DNA from: an uncultured Pseudodesulfovibrio sp.
GTDB lineage: Bacteria > Desulfobacterota > Desulfovibrionia > Desulfovibrionales > Desulfovibrionaceae
Length of the DNA: 64,000 bases
Assembly: GCF_963662885.1 (NCBI RefSeq)
Contig: NZ_OY760062.1
Coordinates: forward strand, 308,501 to 372,500
Reading direction: 5' to 3'
How positions within the stretch are numbered: the first letter of the stretch is position 1; every line of letters starts with the position of its first letter. Shown here piece after piece: positions 42,429-50,618 of the stretch. The position numbers were made by a program, and so were the translations under genes. Under the pieces are notes generated by a model. That model ran no database searches. It was given only the letters and a program-made list of their open reading frames with translations, and was not told where the DNA came from.

Positions 42429-44852
42429 ATGCTTTCTTTCATTCGGCGGCGGCTTTCACTCAAGCTGCTCATTCCTCTTTGCCTGGTCATCGTGGCGGGT
42501 ATCGGTGGCCTGGTTTACTACGTTACCGAGTCCACCTTTGGGATGGCCTATTCTGCGACCGAGAGTACGGCGCAGGAGCAGGCTGTGTCTGCGGCGCGTT
42601 CCCTGAGCATGTTTCTTACGGATCAGCGTTCCATGGCACGGATACTCGCCCGGAACCCTGACATGCTGGCAGCTGTTGAGGATATGCCCGAGGCAGCCCA
42701 GCAGGCCTGCAATGCCATCGTCAAGTCCAACCCCAACGTCTGGGGTGTTGAAGTCTTCAATGCCAAGGGGCAGGTCAAGGCCGGGGCCAACAGCAACGAC
42801 GTCAAGATGGTCGGCCTTTTTGTCGCGTCCAGGCATTTTGCCAAGGAAGTACTCAAGGGCAACGACACCGGCGTCATGGACAAAAGCATTGTCTCGGATA
42901 GAAAGTCCGGGGCGCACATCTTCAGCATAAGCTACCCTATCCGTGACAACGAGGGGCAGGTGCAGGGCGGCGTCGTCCTGTTTTGTTCCTGGGACGCTTT
43001 CGTGAAGCAGTTCGTGGCTCCGATCCATATCGGGCGCAACGGCTACGGCTTTGTCTTGGACAGTGACGGCCGCTTCATCCACCACCCTGACGAAAAGCAG
43101 TTCCGCAAGGATGCCAGCGGCTATGAATTCGTCAAGCTGGCCATGGAGAAGAAGGAAGGGATTGTCGAGTACGAATGGGAAGGCGCCCGGAAATTCCTGG
43201 CCGTGTCCCAGGATCCCGTTACCGGCTGGTTCGTGTGCATGAGCGCTTCGGTCAAAGACATCGCCGCGACGGCTGCCCGTCAGGGCCAGGTCATGCAGAT
43301 GGTCGGGCTCGGGTTGATCCTCGTCGTCATGCTGCTGGTTCACCTCATGCTGGCCATATTCGTGTTCCGCCCGGTAAAAAGGACCGTGGCCATGGCCGAG
43401 GAAACGGCCCACGGCGATCTGGCCAAGGTTTACGAGAAGAATGAGAACGGGGACGAGATCGCTAGCATGCAATCCGCGCTCATCGACATCCGCCGGACCG
43501 TGCGCGCCATGACCGGCAACTTCGCCGAGGTGGCCCGCCGTATCGAGCGCGGCCATTTCCATGAGCGGGGCAATGCCGAAGGTTTCGAGGGCGATTTCGC
43601 GGGACTTATAAACGGCACCAACTACATGATCGACGGCATGGTGAATCTGCTTGAGGAGCTGCCTTTGCCGCTCATGGCCATTTCCAAGGACCACACCATA
43701 CTGTTCATGAACAAGGCGGGCGCGGCTCTGGGCGGGCTTGAGCTGGAAGAACTCAAGGGCATGACCTGCTCGGATTATTTCCTGACCGGTGACTGCAACC
43801 CGGAGAAGTGCGCTTGCGACAAGGCCATGCGCGGTGGAGAGATGGTTTTCTCCAACACCGAGGCGCACCCCGGAACGCGGTCCATGGAGATCGATTATTT
43901 CGGTATGCCGCTTCTGGACGAGAATGGCGAAGTTCTCGGCGCGGTCAAGGTCATCATGGATCAGACCGAAATCCGCCGGGTTCAGCGCGATATGCTTGAA
44001 ACCGCCACCCAGGCCGACTCGGTAGCCACCATGTTGTCCGCCGCTTCTCAGGAGCTGGCCGCCCAGGTGGAGCAGACCACCCAGGGGGCGGAACGGCAGC
44101 AGGCCATGTCCGCGGATGTGGCCTCGGCCATGGAGCAGATGAACGCCACTGTGCTCGAGATCGCACGGAACGCATCCAACGCAGCCAAGAATGCGGATGA
44201 GATGCGAGACAATGCGGTCCGGGGCGGAGAGGTGGTTTCGGCCGTGGTCGGTTCCATCGAACAGTTACGTGAACGCGCCGGATTGGTGGACCGCAACATT
44301 CGCGACCTCGGCAAAGAGGTCGAGGCCATCGGCGCGATTATGACCGTGATTTCCGACATTGCGGACCAGACCAACCTGCTGGCGCTCAATGCCGCCATCG
44401 AGGCAGCCCGTGCGGGCGACGCAGGGCGAGGATTCGCCGTGGTCGCGGACGAGGTTCGCAAGCTGGCTGAAAAGACCATGAACGCCACCCAGGAAGTGGG
44501 CGGAGCCATCAAGTCCATCCAGGCCGGTACCCGCCGCAACCTGGCCGCCTTCCAGAGCGCTACCGAGGCCATCGACGAGTCCACGGCCCTGGCCGCCAAG
44601 GCTGGTGCGGCCCTGGACGACATCCTCAAGGTGGTCAAGGTGGCTGATGACCAGATCCGCAGTATCGCCACCGCCTCCGAGGAGCAGGCCGCGACAACTT
44701 CCGAAGTCAGCCGCAGCGTGGAGGAGGTCAACGAGGTGTCCAACGGCATAGCCGGGGCCATGACTGAATCGACCACTGCCGTGAGCGATCTGGCCCGGCT
44801 CGCCGAAGAGCTCAAGCAGATCACCACGCGCATCGGCCAGGACGACGACTAA
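42429..44852 (+). CDS. Methyl-accepting chemotaxis protein with Cache and cysteine-rich PAS domains
   Basis: This is an 807-residue receptor. ATG 42429 (MLSFIRRR) is chosen, with GAGGCGG upstream and a signal-anchor helix directly after (11-31). GTG 42342 would add 29 residues. The periplasmic dCache domain (about 32-288) contains GRNGYGFVLDSDG. A second helix (about 291-313), HAMP-like region, PAS domain (about 405-530) and signalling domain follow. The signalling tip reads ISDIADQTNLLALNAAIEAARAG. The PAS domain has four cysteines, C447, C456, C461 and C463 (GDCNPEKCACDK). These could bind a metal or sense redox. Confidence 0.93.
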   Translation: MLSFIRRRLSLKLLIPLCLVIVAGIGGLVYYVTESTFGMAYSATESTAQEQAVSAARSLSMFLTDQRSMARILARNPDMLAAVEDMPEAAQQACNAIVKSNPNVWGVEVFNAKGQVKAGANSNDVKMVGLFVASRHFAKEVLKGNDTGVMDKSIVSDRKSGAHIFSISYPIRDNEGQVQGGVVLFCSWDAFVKQFVAPIHIGRNGYGFVLDSDGRFIHHPDEKQFRKDASGYEFVKLAMEKKEGIVEYEWEGARKFLAVSQDPVTGWFVCMSASVKDIAATAARQGQVMQMVGLGLILVVMLLVHLMLAIFVFRPVKRTVAMAEETAHGDLAKVYEKNENGDEIASMQSALIDIRRTVRAMTGNFAEVARRIERGHFHERGNAEGFEGDFAGLINGTNYMIDGMVNLLEELPLPLMAISKDHTILFMNKAGAALGGLELEELKGMTCSDYFLTGDCNPEKCACDKAMRGGEMVFSNTEAHPGTRSMEIDYFGMPLLDENGEVLGAVKVIMDQTEIRRVQRDMLETATQADSVATMLSAASQELAAQVEQTTQGAERQQAMSADVASAMEQMNATVLEIARNASNAAKNADEMRDNAVRGGEVVSAVVGSIEQLRERAGLVDRNIRDLGKEVEAIGAIMTVISDIADQTNLLALNAAIEAARAGDAGRGFAVVADEVRKLAEKTMNATQEVGGAIKSIQAGTRRNLAAFQSATEAIDESTALAAKAGAALDDILKVVKVADDQIRSIATASEEQAATTSEVSRSVEEVNEVSNGIAGAMTESTTAVSDLARLAEELKQITTRIGQDDD

Positions 44853-44880
44853 ACCGACCATCGAAAATGAATGATAGTGG

Positions 44881-44911
44881 AACCCTCCCGTCCGGTCAGG
44901 ACGGGAGGGTT
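44881..44911 (+). terminator. Terminator hairpin after the MCP gene
   Basis: AACCCTCCCGTCC (44881-44893) pairs with GGACGGGAGGGTT (44899-44911). The stem is perfect and strong, and the following CTTGCTTTG is only partly U-rich. Confidence 0.78.
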
Positions 44912-44952
44912 CTTGCTTTGACGCGCCCCCGGACCGGTGCTAGATTCCTTTG

Positions 44953-45915
44953 ATGAACCAAACCCTTGAAGAATCCTTGTTTCAGCGCAAGCAGACGGGC
45001 TTTTTGCTCTCTCCGGACAAGTCTCTGGCCGAGATGCTGCAAAAGCTCTGGTCGCCGGAGGTCCTGGAATTCAGGGTCTTCGACAAGGGCGCGCGGGCCA
45101 TTGAGCTGATGTTCACCGATCCGCCGGACCTTCTTGTGGTGGACAACCGGCTCAAGGATATCTCCGGCCGCGAGGTGGCCAATCTGGTCAAGAGCGAGAA
45201 CGTGTACCGGCAGCTCCCGGTGGTCATGTGCGTCGATCCGGTGGACGTCGAGGAACCGTGGAACTGGAACCAGGTTGAAGTGGACGACTTTCTTGTCCGT
45301 CCTTTTAATCCGTCCGAGGTACGTGATCGCATCAACCTGACCCTGTGCCGGGCCATGCGTGCCCTGGACGCGAATCCGCTGTCCAAGCTTCCGGGCAATA
45401 CCTCCATCATCCAACGCATCCAGCAGCTCATCGACAATGGCGACGACTTCGCCTTGGCCTACTGCGACCTCGACTATTTCAAGTCCTACAACGACAAGTA
45501 CGGCTTCTCGCGCGGCGACGAGGTGCTCATGATGTCCGCCCGGGTCATCGTCAACACCATCCGCAGCTATCAGGGCGTATCGAGTTTCGTGGGCCATGTT
45601 GGCGGCGATGACTTCGTCTTCATTCTGCCGCCGGACAAGGTCGAGGACGCCTGCAAGCGGATCATCAAGGCGTTCGACGAGATCGTGCCGCATTTCTATG
45701 ACCCTGCAGACCGCAAGCGGGGCAACATTACGTCCGTGGACCGGGAGGGCAACACCAAAGTCTTTCCGCTTATGGCCATCTCCCTGGCCGTGGTGGTCAA
45801 CACCGACCGCCGTATCGAGCACTATGGCGAGGTTTCGGCCATTGCCATGGAGTTGAAGAAGAAGGCCAAGGAAGATCCGAAGAGCAGCTATGTCATCGAC
45901 AGACGCCAATCGTAA
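44953..45915 (+). CDS. Receiver-like GGDEF-domain protein with degenerate motifs
   Basis: This 320-residue protein has a receiver-like N-terminal domain (about 12-130). Phosphoacceptor Asp64 (VVDNRL) is kept. The conserved Lys is Arg116 (VRPF), and the acidic pair is reduced to SPDKS. The C-terminal domain has the diguanylate-cyclase fold (CDLDYFKSYNDKYGFSRGDE), but the signature reads GGDDF (217-221) and no RxxD inhibitory site precedes it. It may be a weak cyclase or a c-di-GMP/nucleotide sensor. It overlaps the recombinase gene by 26 bp. Confidence 0.85.
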   Translation: MNQTLEESLFQRKQTGFLLSPDKSLAEMLQKLWSPEVLEFRVFDKGARAIELMFTDPPDLLVVDNRLKDISGREVANLVKSENVYRQLPVVMCVDPVDVEEPWNWNQVEVDDFLVRPFNPSEVRDRINLTLCRAMRALDANPLSKLPGNTSIIQRIQQLIDNGDDFALAYCDLDYFKSYNDKYGFSRGDEVLMMSARVIVNTIRSYQGVSSFVGHVGGDDFVFILPPDKVEDACKRIIKAFDEIVPHFYDPADRKRGNITSVDREGNTKVFPLMAISLAVVVNTDRRIEHYGEVSAIAMELKKKAKEDPKSSYVIDRRQS

Positions 45916-46840
45916 CCAGCGGGGCGCATTCGTCCGGGGATTTCTCGCCTACCTTGAGGTCGAGAGGGGCTATTCTCCGGCCACTATCCGCTCCTATGCC
46001 ACGGATCTTGATCAATTCGAGGAATTTCTCGCGAGCCGTAAGGCCTCCTTGGAACGTTCGGACCGGCTTAATCGTGATCATATCCGCGCCTTTCTGGCCG
46101 AGTTGCACCGCAGGCAGTTGACCAAGACCTCCATGGGGCGGAAGCTGTCCAGCCTGCGCGCCTATTTCAAGTATCTCCTGCGCCACAAGATCATCACCAA
46201 GGATCCGGCTGCGGGCATCCGCAACCCCAAGCAGGAAAAGCGTCACCCGCAGGTGCTCAATGTGGACCAGGCCGTGGCCCTCATGGAGGCACACGTGGAC
46301 CCGGACCCGGAAGGGCTGCGCGACATCGCTCTGGCCGAACTGCTTTACGGCTCTGGCCTGCGTATCAGCGAGGCCATCGGTCTGGACCTCAATGATGTGG
46401 ATTCCGACGTCATCCGCGTCACAGGAAAGGGCAGCAAGGAGCGCATCGTGCCCCTGTCCGATGCGGCTATCGAGCGTATTCGCCGCTATCTGGGGCAGCG
46501 CCATGCCTTTCTGCACGACAATTACGCCGAACAGGCCCTGTTCCTCAGTTCCCGGGCGGGTAAGCGGCTGGACCGTCGTCAGGCCAACCGCATTGTGGCC
46601 AAGCTCGCCAAGCTGGCCGGGCTGCCCAAGGACGTGCATCCGCATATGCTGCGGCACAGTTTCGCCACCCACATGCTCGAGGCCGGGGCCGACCTGCGCA
46701 GCGTGCAGGAACTGCTCGGTCACGAGAACCTGACCACGACCCAGCGCTATACGCATCTGGACATGCAGCGCATCATGCAGGTATACGACCACGCGCACCC
46801 GCTGGCGGGAGAGCATAAAAACGATACCGACAAAGACTGA
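45890..46840 (+). CDS. Tyrosine recombinase of the XerC/XerD family
   Basis: This is a 316-residue recombinase with an N-terminal SAM-like core-binding domain (about 10-110). The catalytic set is Arg158 (GSGLRISE), Lys180 (GKGSKE), His252 and Arg255 (HMLRH), His278 (GHEN) and Tyr287 (TQRYTH). The C-terminal pattern HLDMQRIMQVYDHAHP is that of chromosomal Xer proteins that resolve dimers at dif, not of phage integrases. It overlaps the GGDEF gene by 26 bp, which suggests coupled translation. Whether it is XerC or XerD cannot be decided from one copy. Confidence 0.92.
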   Translation: MSSTDANRNQRGAFVRGFLAYLEVERGYSPATIRSYATDLDQFEEFLASRKASLERSDRLNRDHIRAFLAELHRRQLTKTSMGRKLSSLRAYFKYLLRHKIITKDPAAGIRNPKQEKRHPQVLNVDQAVALMEAHVDPDPEGLRDIALAELLYGSGLRISEAIGLDLNDVDSDVIRVTGKGSKERIVPLSDAAIERIRRYLGQRHAFLHDNYAEQALFLSSRAGKRLDRRQANRIVAKLAKLAGLPKDVHPHMLRHSFATHMLEAGADLRSVQELLGHENLTTTQRYTHLDMQRIMQVYDHAHPLAGEHKNDTDKD

Positions 46841-46853
46841 ACGGAGACCACCC

Positions 46854-47360
46854 ATGGACAATCCCCTGGTTCTTCTGGAAACCCCGGAAGGCGAAATCCT
46901 GATCGAACTTTTCCCTGACAAGGCCCCGAAAACCGTTGAAAACTTCCTCCAGTACGTGGACGACGAATTCTACGACGGCACCCTGTTCCACCGGGTCATC
47001 AAGGGCTTCATGATCCAAACCGGCGGCCTGACCTTTTCCATGCAGGAGAAGGAAACCCGCGAGCCCATCGAGAACGAGGCCACCAACGGCCTGAAGAACG
47101 TCAAAGGCACCGTGGCCATGGGCCGCTTGCCCGAGCCGCACAGCGCCACCTCCCAGTTTTACATCAACGTGGCCGACAACGCCGACCTGGACCACACCGG
47201 TGAGGATGACGAAAACTTCGGCTACTGCGTGTTCGGCGAGGTCGTGGATGGCATGAACGTGGCCGAAAAAATCAGCAAGATCCGCACTCACTCCTACCAG
47301 GGCTTCGACGACGTCCCCAAAGACCCCATCTCGATTATTACTGCCCGTCGGTTCGAGTAG
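46854..47360 (+). CDS. Cyclophilin-type peptidyl-prolyl isomerase
   Basis: This 168-residue enzyme has no signal peptide, so it is cytoplasmic. Motifs include FLQYVDDEFYDGTLFHRVIKGF, MIQTGGL, TVAMGRLPEPHSATSQFYINV and YCVFGEVVDGM, which match bacterial PpiB. It begins 13 bp after the recombinase stop and is likely in one transcript with it. Confidence 0.95.
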   Translation: MDNPLVLLETPEGEILIELFPDKAPKTVENFLQYVDDEFYDGTLFHRVIKGFMIQTGGLTFSMQEKETREPIENEATNGLKNVKGTVAMGRLPEPHSATSQFYINVADNADLDHTGEDDENFGYCVFGEVVDGMNVAEKISKIRTHSYQGFDDVPKDPISIITARRFE

Positions 47361-47560
47361 GTCGGCTTCCGATAGCGGGCCATCTGCACATTTTTTTCGT
47401 GGACTTTCATCCTTACGTAGGCGGCAACGCTGCGGTGAAAGCCCCCGGAAGAAAATGCACATATGACCCACTCTCGAAAGCCTATTCCGAGCGAGGGTGG
47501 CTGAGCCGTTGTCGAGTGCTTCGCACCTATGCGTCGGGGGCAAAAATACGCGTCCCTACC
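47361..47560. other. Intergenic stretch between convergent genes
   Basis: I see no gene here. It is the left part of a 345-bp gap that also holds palindromic element copy C and a terminator. Short hairpins such as GTGCTTCGCAC (near 47516) are visible. The sequence may be remnant of the same repeat class. Confidence 0.4.
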
Positions 47561-47642
47561 CCGCGAAGCGGCGCTAAAAAGTTTGGAAGGGGAGTCCAGA
47601 GGGGAAACTTTTTCAAAAGTTTCCCCTCTGGCCGCCGGAGGC
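47561..47642 (+). repeat. Palindromic intergenic element, copy C
   Basis: Order: CCGCGAAGCGGC, then GCTAAAAAGTTTGGAAGGGG, then a 17-bp perfect stem (47596-47612 with 47615-47631), then GCCGCCGGAGGC (47631-47642). The flanks match copy B and the reversed copy A. It lies between convergent genes. Confidence 0.75.
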
Positions 47643-47656
47643 ATTTTTGAATAAAA

Positions 47657-47684
47657 AAAGGGCCGCCCAATTGGGCGGCCCTTT
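47657..47684. terminator. Bidirectional terminator
   Basis: AAAGGGCCGCCCAA (47657-47670) and its reverse complement (47671-47684) form a perfect palindrome. A-runs precede it and T-runs follow it. It ends the minus-strand gene at 47706. Confidence 0.92.
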
Positions 47685-47705
47685 TATGTTGAATGACTTT
47701 TCAGC

Positions 47706-48875
47706 CTACTTGTTGAGCACGTCCTTGAGACGCTGGGCGGCCTGTTCCTTGGTGTCGGCGATTTTCTGACCGACTTCCTGGTATTTGCGCTCGGCCTCTT
47801 CACTGAGGGAGCCCATCAGTTCCTTGACGGTGATGATCTTGTCGACCAGGTAGGCGTTGGCGCCGCAGAAGGCGAAGCCGTTCTTGAGCTTGCCCTTGTA
47901 GGCGTTCACCAGGGCTTGGGCGATGCAGTAGGGCGACTTGTCCTCGGCGCAGGAGTGCAGGCATTTGTGCACGCACTTCTTGGGATGCTTGAGGCCGGCG
48001 GTCACGGCATCGAGGAAGGTGTTCTTCAGGGCGCGGCCGGGCATGCCCACCGGGCTCTTGATGATGGTCACGTCCTCGGCCTTGGCGTTGATGTAGGCCT
48101 GTTTGAAGGCCATGTCCGCGTCGCATTCCTCGGTGGCCACGAACCGGGTGCCCATCTGCACGCCGGAGGCGCCCATTTCGAGGTAGCGGGCGATGTCCTC
48201 GCCGGTGTACACGCCGCCCGCGGCGATGACCGGGATCGGCTTTTCATGCTTGTCGCGGTAGGGCTGAACGGCCTCAACCACCTGGGCCAGGATGTTTTCC
48301 AGCTGGTACTCGGGGTCGTCGATCTGCTCGGCCTTGAAGCCGAGGTGTCCGCCCGCCTTGGGGCCTTCAACCACGAAGCCGTCGGGCAGGTAGTTGAAGC
48401 GGCTGGCCCACTTACGGCAGAGGATGGAAGCCGCGCGGCCCGAGGAGACGATGGGAACCAGCTTGGTGCGCAGTTCCTCCTTCATTTCGTCGGAGACCTC
48501 GCGCAGATATTTGGGCAGTTCCATGGGCAGGCCCGCGCCGGAGATGATCACGTCCACCTTTTCACGGATGGAAGTGCGGACCATGTCGCCGTAGTTGGTC
48601 AGGGCGCACATGATGTTCACGCCGAGCAGGCCGTCGGTCATCTTGGCCCGCGCCTTGCGGATTTCATCGATGAGGCTGCGTCGGTCGGCGCCTTCAGGGT
48701 CCTTGGCGCGAAGGGGATCGCGCATGCCGATCATGGACGTCGCGATGACGCCCACGCCGCCTTCGTTGGCCACCGCACTGGCCAGCCCGGAAAGGGAAAT
48801 GCCAACGCCCATGCCGCCCTGAATAATGGGCAGACGGGCAGTGATGTCACCAAAATTGAGACTGGGAAGTTTCAT
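47706..48875 (-). CDS. Nitronate monooxygenase/FabK-like flavoprotein
   Basis: This 389-residue TIM-barrel FMN enzyme has IIQGGMGVGISLSGLASAV at the N-terminus. GPKAGGHLG supplies the likely catalytic His, and AAGGVYTGEDIARYLEMGASGVQMGTRF binds FMN phosphate. A cysteine cluster follows (CVHKCLHSCAEDKSPYC), as seen in some anaerobe homologues. Members oxidise nitroalkane anions or reduce enoyl-ACP, and the substrate here is unclear. It is the last gene of the minus-strand run, 89 bp after lhgO. Confidence 0.85.
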   Translation of the reverse strand: MKLPSLNFGDITARLPIIQGGMGVGISLSGLASAVANEGGVGVIATSMIGMRDPLRAKDPEGADRRSLIDEIRKARAKMTDGLLGVNIMCALTNYGDMVRTSIREKVDVIISGAGLPMELPKYLREVSDEMKEELRTKLVPIVSSGRAASILCRKWASRFNYLPDGFVVEGPKAGGHLGFKAEQIDDPEYQLENILAQVVEAVQPYRDKHEKPIPVIAAGGVYTGEDIARYLEMGASGVQMGTRFVATEECDADMAFKQAYINAKAEDVTIIKSPVGMPGRALKNTFLDAVTAGLKHPKKCVHKCLHSCAEDKSPYCIAQALVNAYKGKLKNGFAFCGANAYLVDKIITVKELMGSLSEEAERKYQEVGQKIADTKEQAAQRLKDVLNK

Positions 48876-48964
48876 TTATATATACCTCGCGTAAAGCTGA
48901 TAATTAGCTGTCCATTGCCTGAATCCAAGCCCAAGTCAAGATAAACGGATGTTTCAAATAGACG

Positions 48965-50161
48965 TTACGAATTCGTGACGTGCTCTTTTACGACCAATTC
49001 CGCAAAATACATGGAGCTGGTGAAGGCCGGAGAGATGGAATTGAGGATGTGAATGCTGTTTTCCGCCTCTTCTATGACGAAATCCATAACCAGCTGGCTG
49101 GTTTTAATATTTACGAGTTGAGGCCGAATACCCGCTTTGGCGGTGGGCAACATGTCTTCAGGGGCGATTTCCTTGACCAGCTTGGCCGCGTCGTTGAAGA
49201 AGTGCTTGAAGAAGTATTTGCGCGGTTCCTCCAGGGCGATGGTCCGGAACTTTTTGTTTTCCATGAACATGCGCATATCGCGGAAGAGGATATTCAGCAC
49301 CTCGCCGTCCAGCCCCTTGAGGATGCCGTAGTTCTCTCGCCCGAAGGCCGGGATGGCCGTGGGCCCGACATACACGTCACCGTGCACGCTGCGGGTGAAG
49401 TGCACGCCAAGGAACGGGTTCTTGATGTTCGGGACCGGGTAGATGGACCCGTTGATGCGGTCGGCAGCGGACTTTTTGAGCACTCGGTAGATGCCCTTAA
49501 AGGGCAGCAGACGATAATTCTCGCCAATGCCGAATGCCTGGGCGACCTTGTCGCTGTAGGCTCCGGCCGCGTTGATGAAAAGCTTGTAGCCGATGTCACC
49601 TTGGGTGGTGGCCACCTTGTCGTGTCCGGCCGTTCCGGTGAACCGGGTGTCGAAGAAAAAGCGGACCTTGCCGCTGGTCTCCAGTTCCTCTCGCATGGCC
49701 TTGAGGATGCGCTTGGGGTCGACCACGCTGGTCAGGGGGGAGTACAGGGCGCGGTCCACGGTGAAGGCGTTGGGCTCGATCTCGGCCAGGCGCTCCTTGT
49801 CGATCATCTCGACCACGCCGCCGTTGGCCGTGGCCCGGCGTTTGAGTTCGTCCAGGGTGTCGAGTTCGTCAGGGGTGCGGGCTACGATGACCTTGCCCGA
49901 CTTGAACAGGGGGAGGCCGTTTTCTTCGCAATAGGCCTGCATGCGGCGGTTGCCCTCCAGGCACATCTTGGCCTTCAGAGTGCCTGGGTCGTAGTAGATG
50001 CCGGCATGGAGCACGCCGCTGTTTCGGCCCGAGGCGTGTTTGCCCAGGGCCGGTTCCTTGTCGAAGATGATGATGTCGTCACAGCCTGCCTTGATCAGTT
50101 CCCGGGCAATGGTCAGTCCGAGGATACCCGCCCCGCAGATGACGGTATGTGCGTGGTACAT
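48965..50161 (-). CDS. lhgO: L-2-hydroxyglutarate oxidase-like FAD enzyme
   Basis: This 398-residue enzyme has a Rossmann FAD site (VICGAGILGLTIA), HASGRNSGVLHAGIYY near the flavin, and FINAAGAYSDKVA, typical of LhgO/YgaF. These oxidise L-2-hydroxyglutarate to 2-oxoglutarate and pass electrons to the quinone pool. It begins 5 bp after the DUF296 gene stop. A function in repairing stray 2-hydroxyglutarate is likely. Confidence 0.9.
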   Translation of the reverse strand: MYHAHTVICGAGILGLTIARELIKAGCDDIIIFDKEPALGKHASGRNSGVLHAGIYYDPGTLKAKMCLEGNRRMQAYCEENGLPLFKSGKVIVARTPDELDTLDELKRRATANGGVVEMIDKERLAEIEPNAFTVDRALYSPLTSVVDPKRILKAMREELETSGKVRFFFDTRFTGTAGHDKVATTQGDIGYKLFINAAGAYSDKVAQAFGIGENYRLLPFKGIYRVLKKSAADRINGSIYPVPNIKNPFLGVHFTRSVHGDVYVGPTAIPAFGRENYGILKGLDGEVLNILFRDMRMFMENKKFRTIALEEPRKYFFKHFFNDAAKLVKEIAPEDMLPTAKAGIRPQLVNIKTSQLVMDFVIEEAENSIHILNSISPAFTSSMYFAELVVKEHVTNS

Positions 50162-50166
50162 GAAGC

Positions 50167-50610
50167 TTATTCCTTGGTCAGCAGGCAGAGGCCGTATTGG
50201 GCGTCCTTTTTGCGAAGCAGTTCGGAGCCCTCGATTTCCATGATCATGACTTCACCCACCAGCCAGACGTCCAGACCGGGGCGGATGCAACCGGTCATGG
50301 TTTCGCCGTCGCGGCCCAGAGAGGCGTGCATGTGCAGGACCGGCATGCCGTCTTCATCGGGGTAGAGAGTCCCCAGACCGAGTACTTCGTGGGCTTCACG
50401 CACCGGGCAGAGGATGGGGTCGATAATCGGTGCGTCGCCGTCTTTGGGACCGGAGACCACGGTGCCTTTGTCGGCCCCGCCGATGAGAGTGCACAGAGCG
50501 GTCTTGATCTCGTGATCCTTGGCGAACTGTTCGAGACAGTCCGGGAGCCGGTCGCCATTTTCCAGGCGCAGGGTGAACACCCTGCCTACTTTGCCTTGGC
50601 TGTATTGCAT
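50167..50610 (-). CDS. PPC/DUF296-domain protein
   Basis: This 147-residue protein starts at ATG 50610 (MQYSQGKVGRVFTLRLENGD). A longer upstream frame would overlap addB without support. It has the PPC fold pattern with VLHMHASLGRDG, whose His pair often binds a metal, and a LENGDRLPDCLEQF N-terminal helix. PPC proteins bind DNA in plants, but bacterial members are mostly uncharacterised. It lies 8 bp after addB and 5 bp before lhgO. Confidence 0.88.
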   Translation of the reverse strand: MQYSQGKVGRVFTLRLENGDRLPDCLEQFAKDHEIKTALCTLIGGADKGTVVSGPKDGDAPIIDPILCPVREAHEVLGLGTLYPDEDGMPVLHMHASLGRDGETMTGCIRPGLDVWLVGEVMIMEIEGSELLRKKDAQYGLCLLTKE

Positions 50611-50618
50611 GGAGATTC

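Noticed and set aside
42284..42661. 125-codon frame overlapping the MCP start
   Set aside because: Out of frame with the MCP gene and without a domain.
45890..46840. Xer recombinase as a phage or island integrase
   Set aside because: The catalytic set and C-terminal pattern match chromosomal XerC/D. No attachment sites or phage genes lie nearby.
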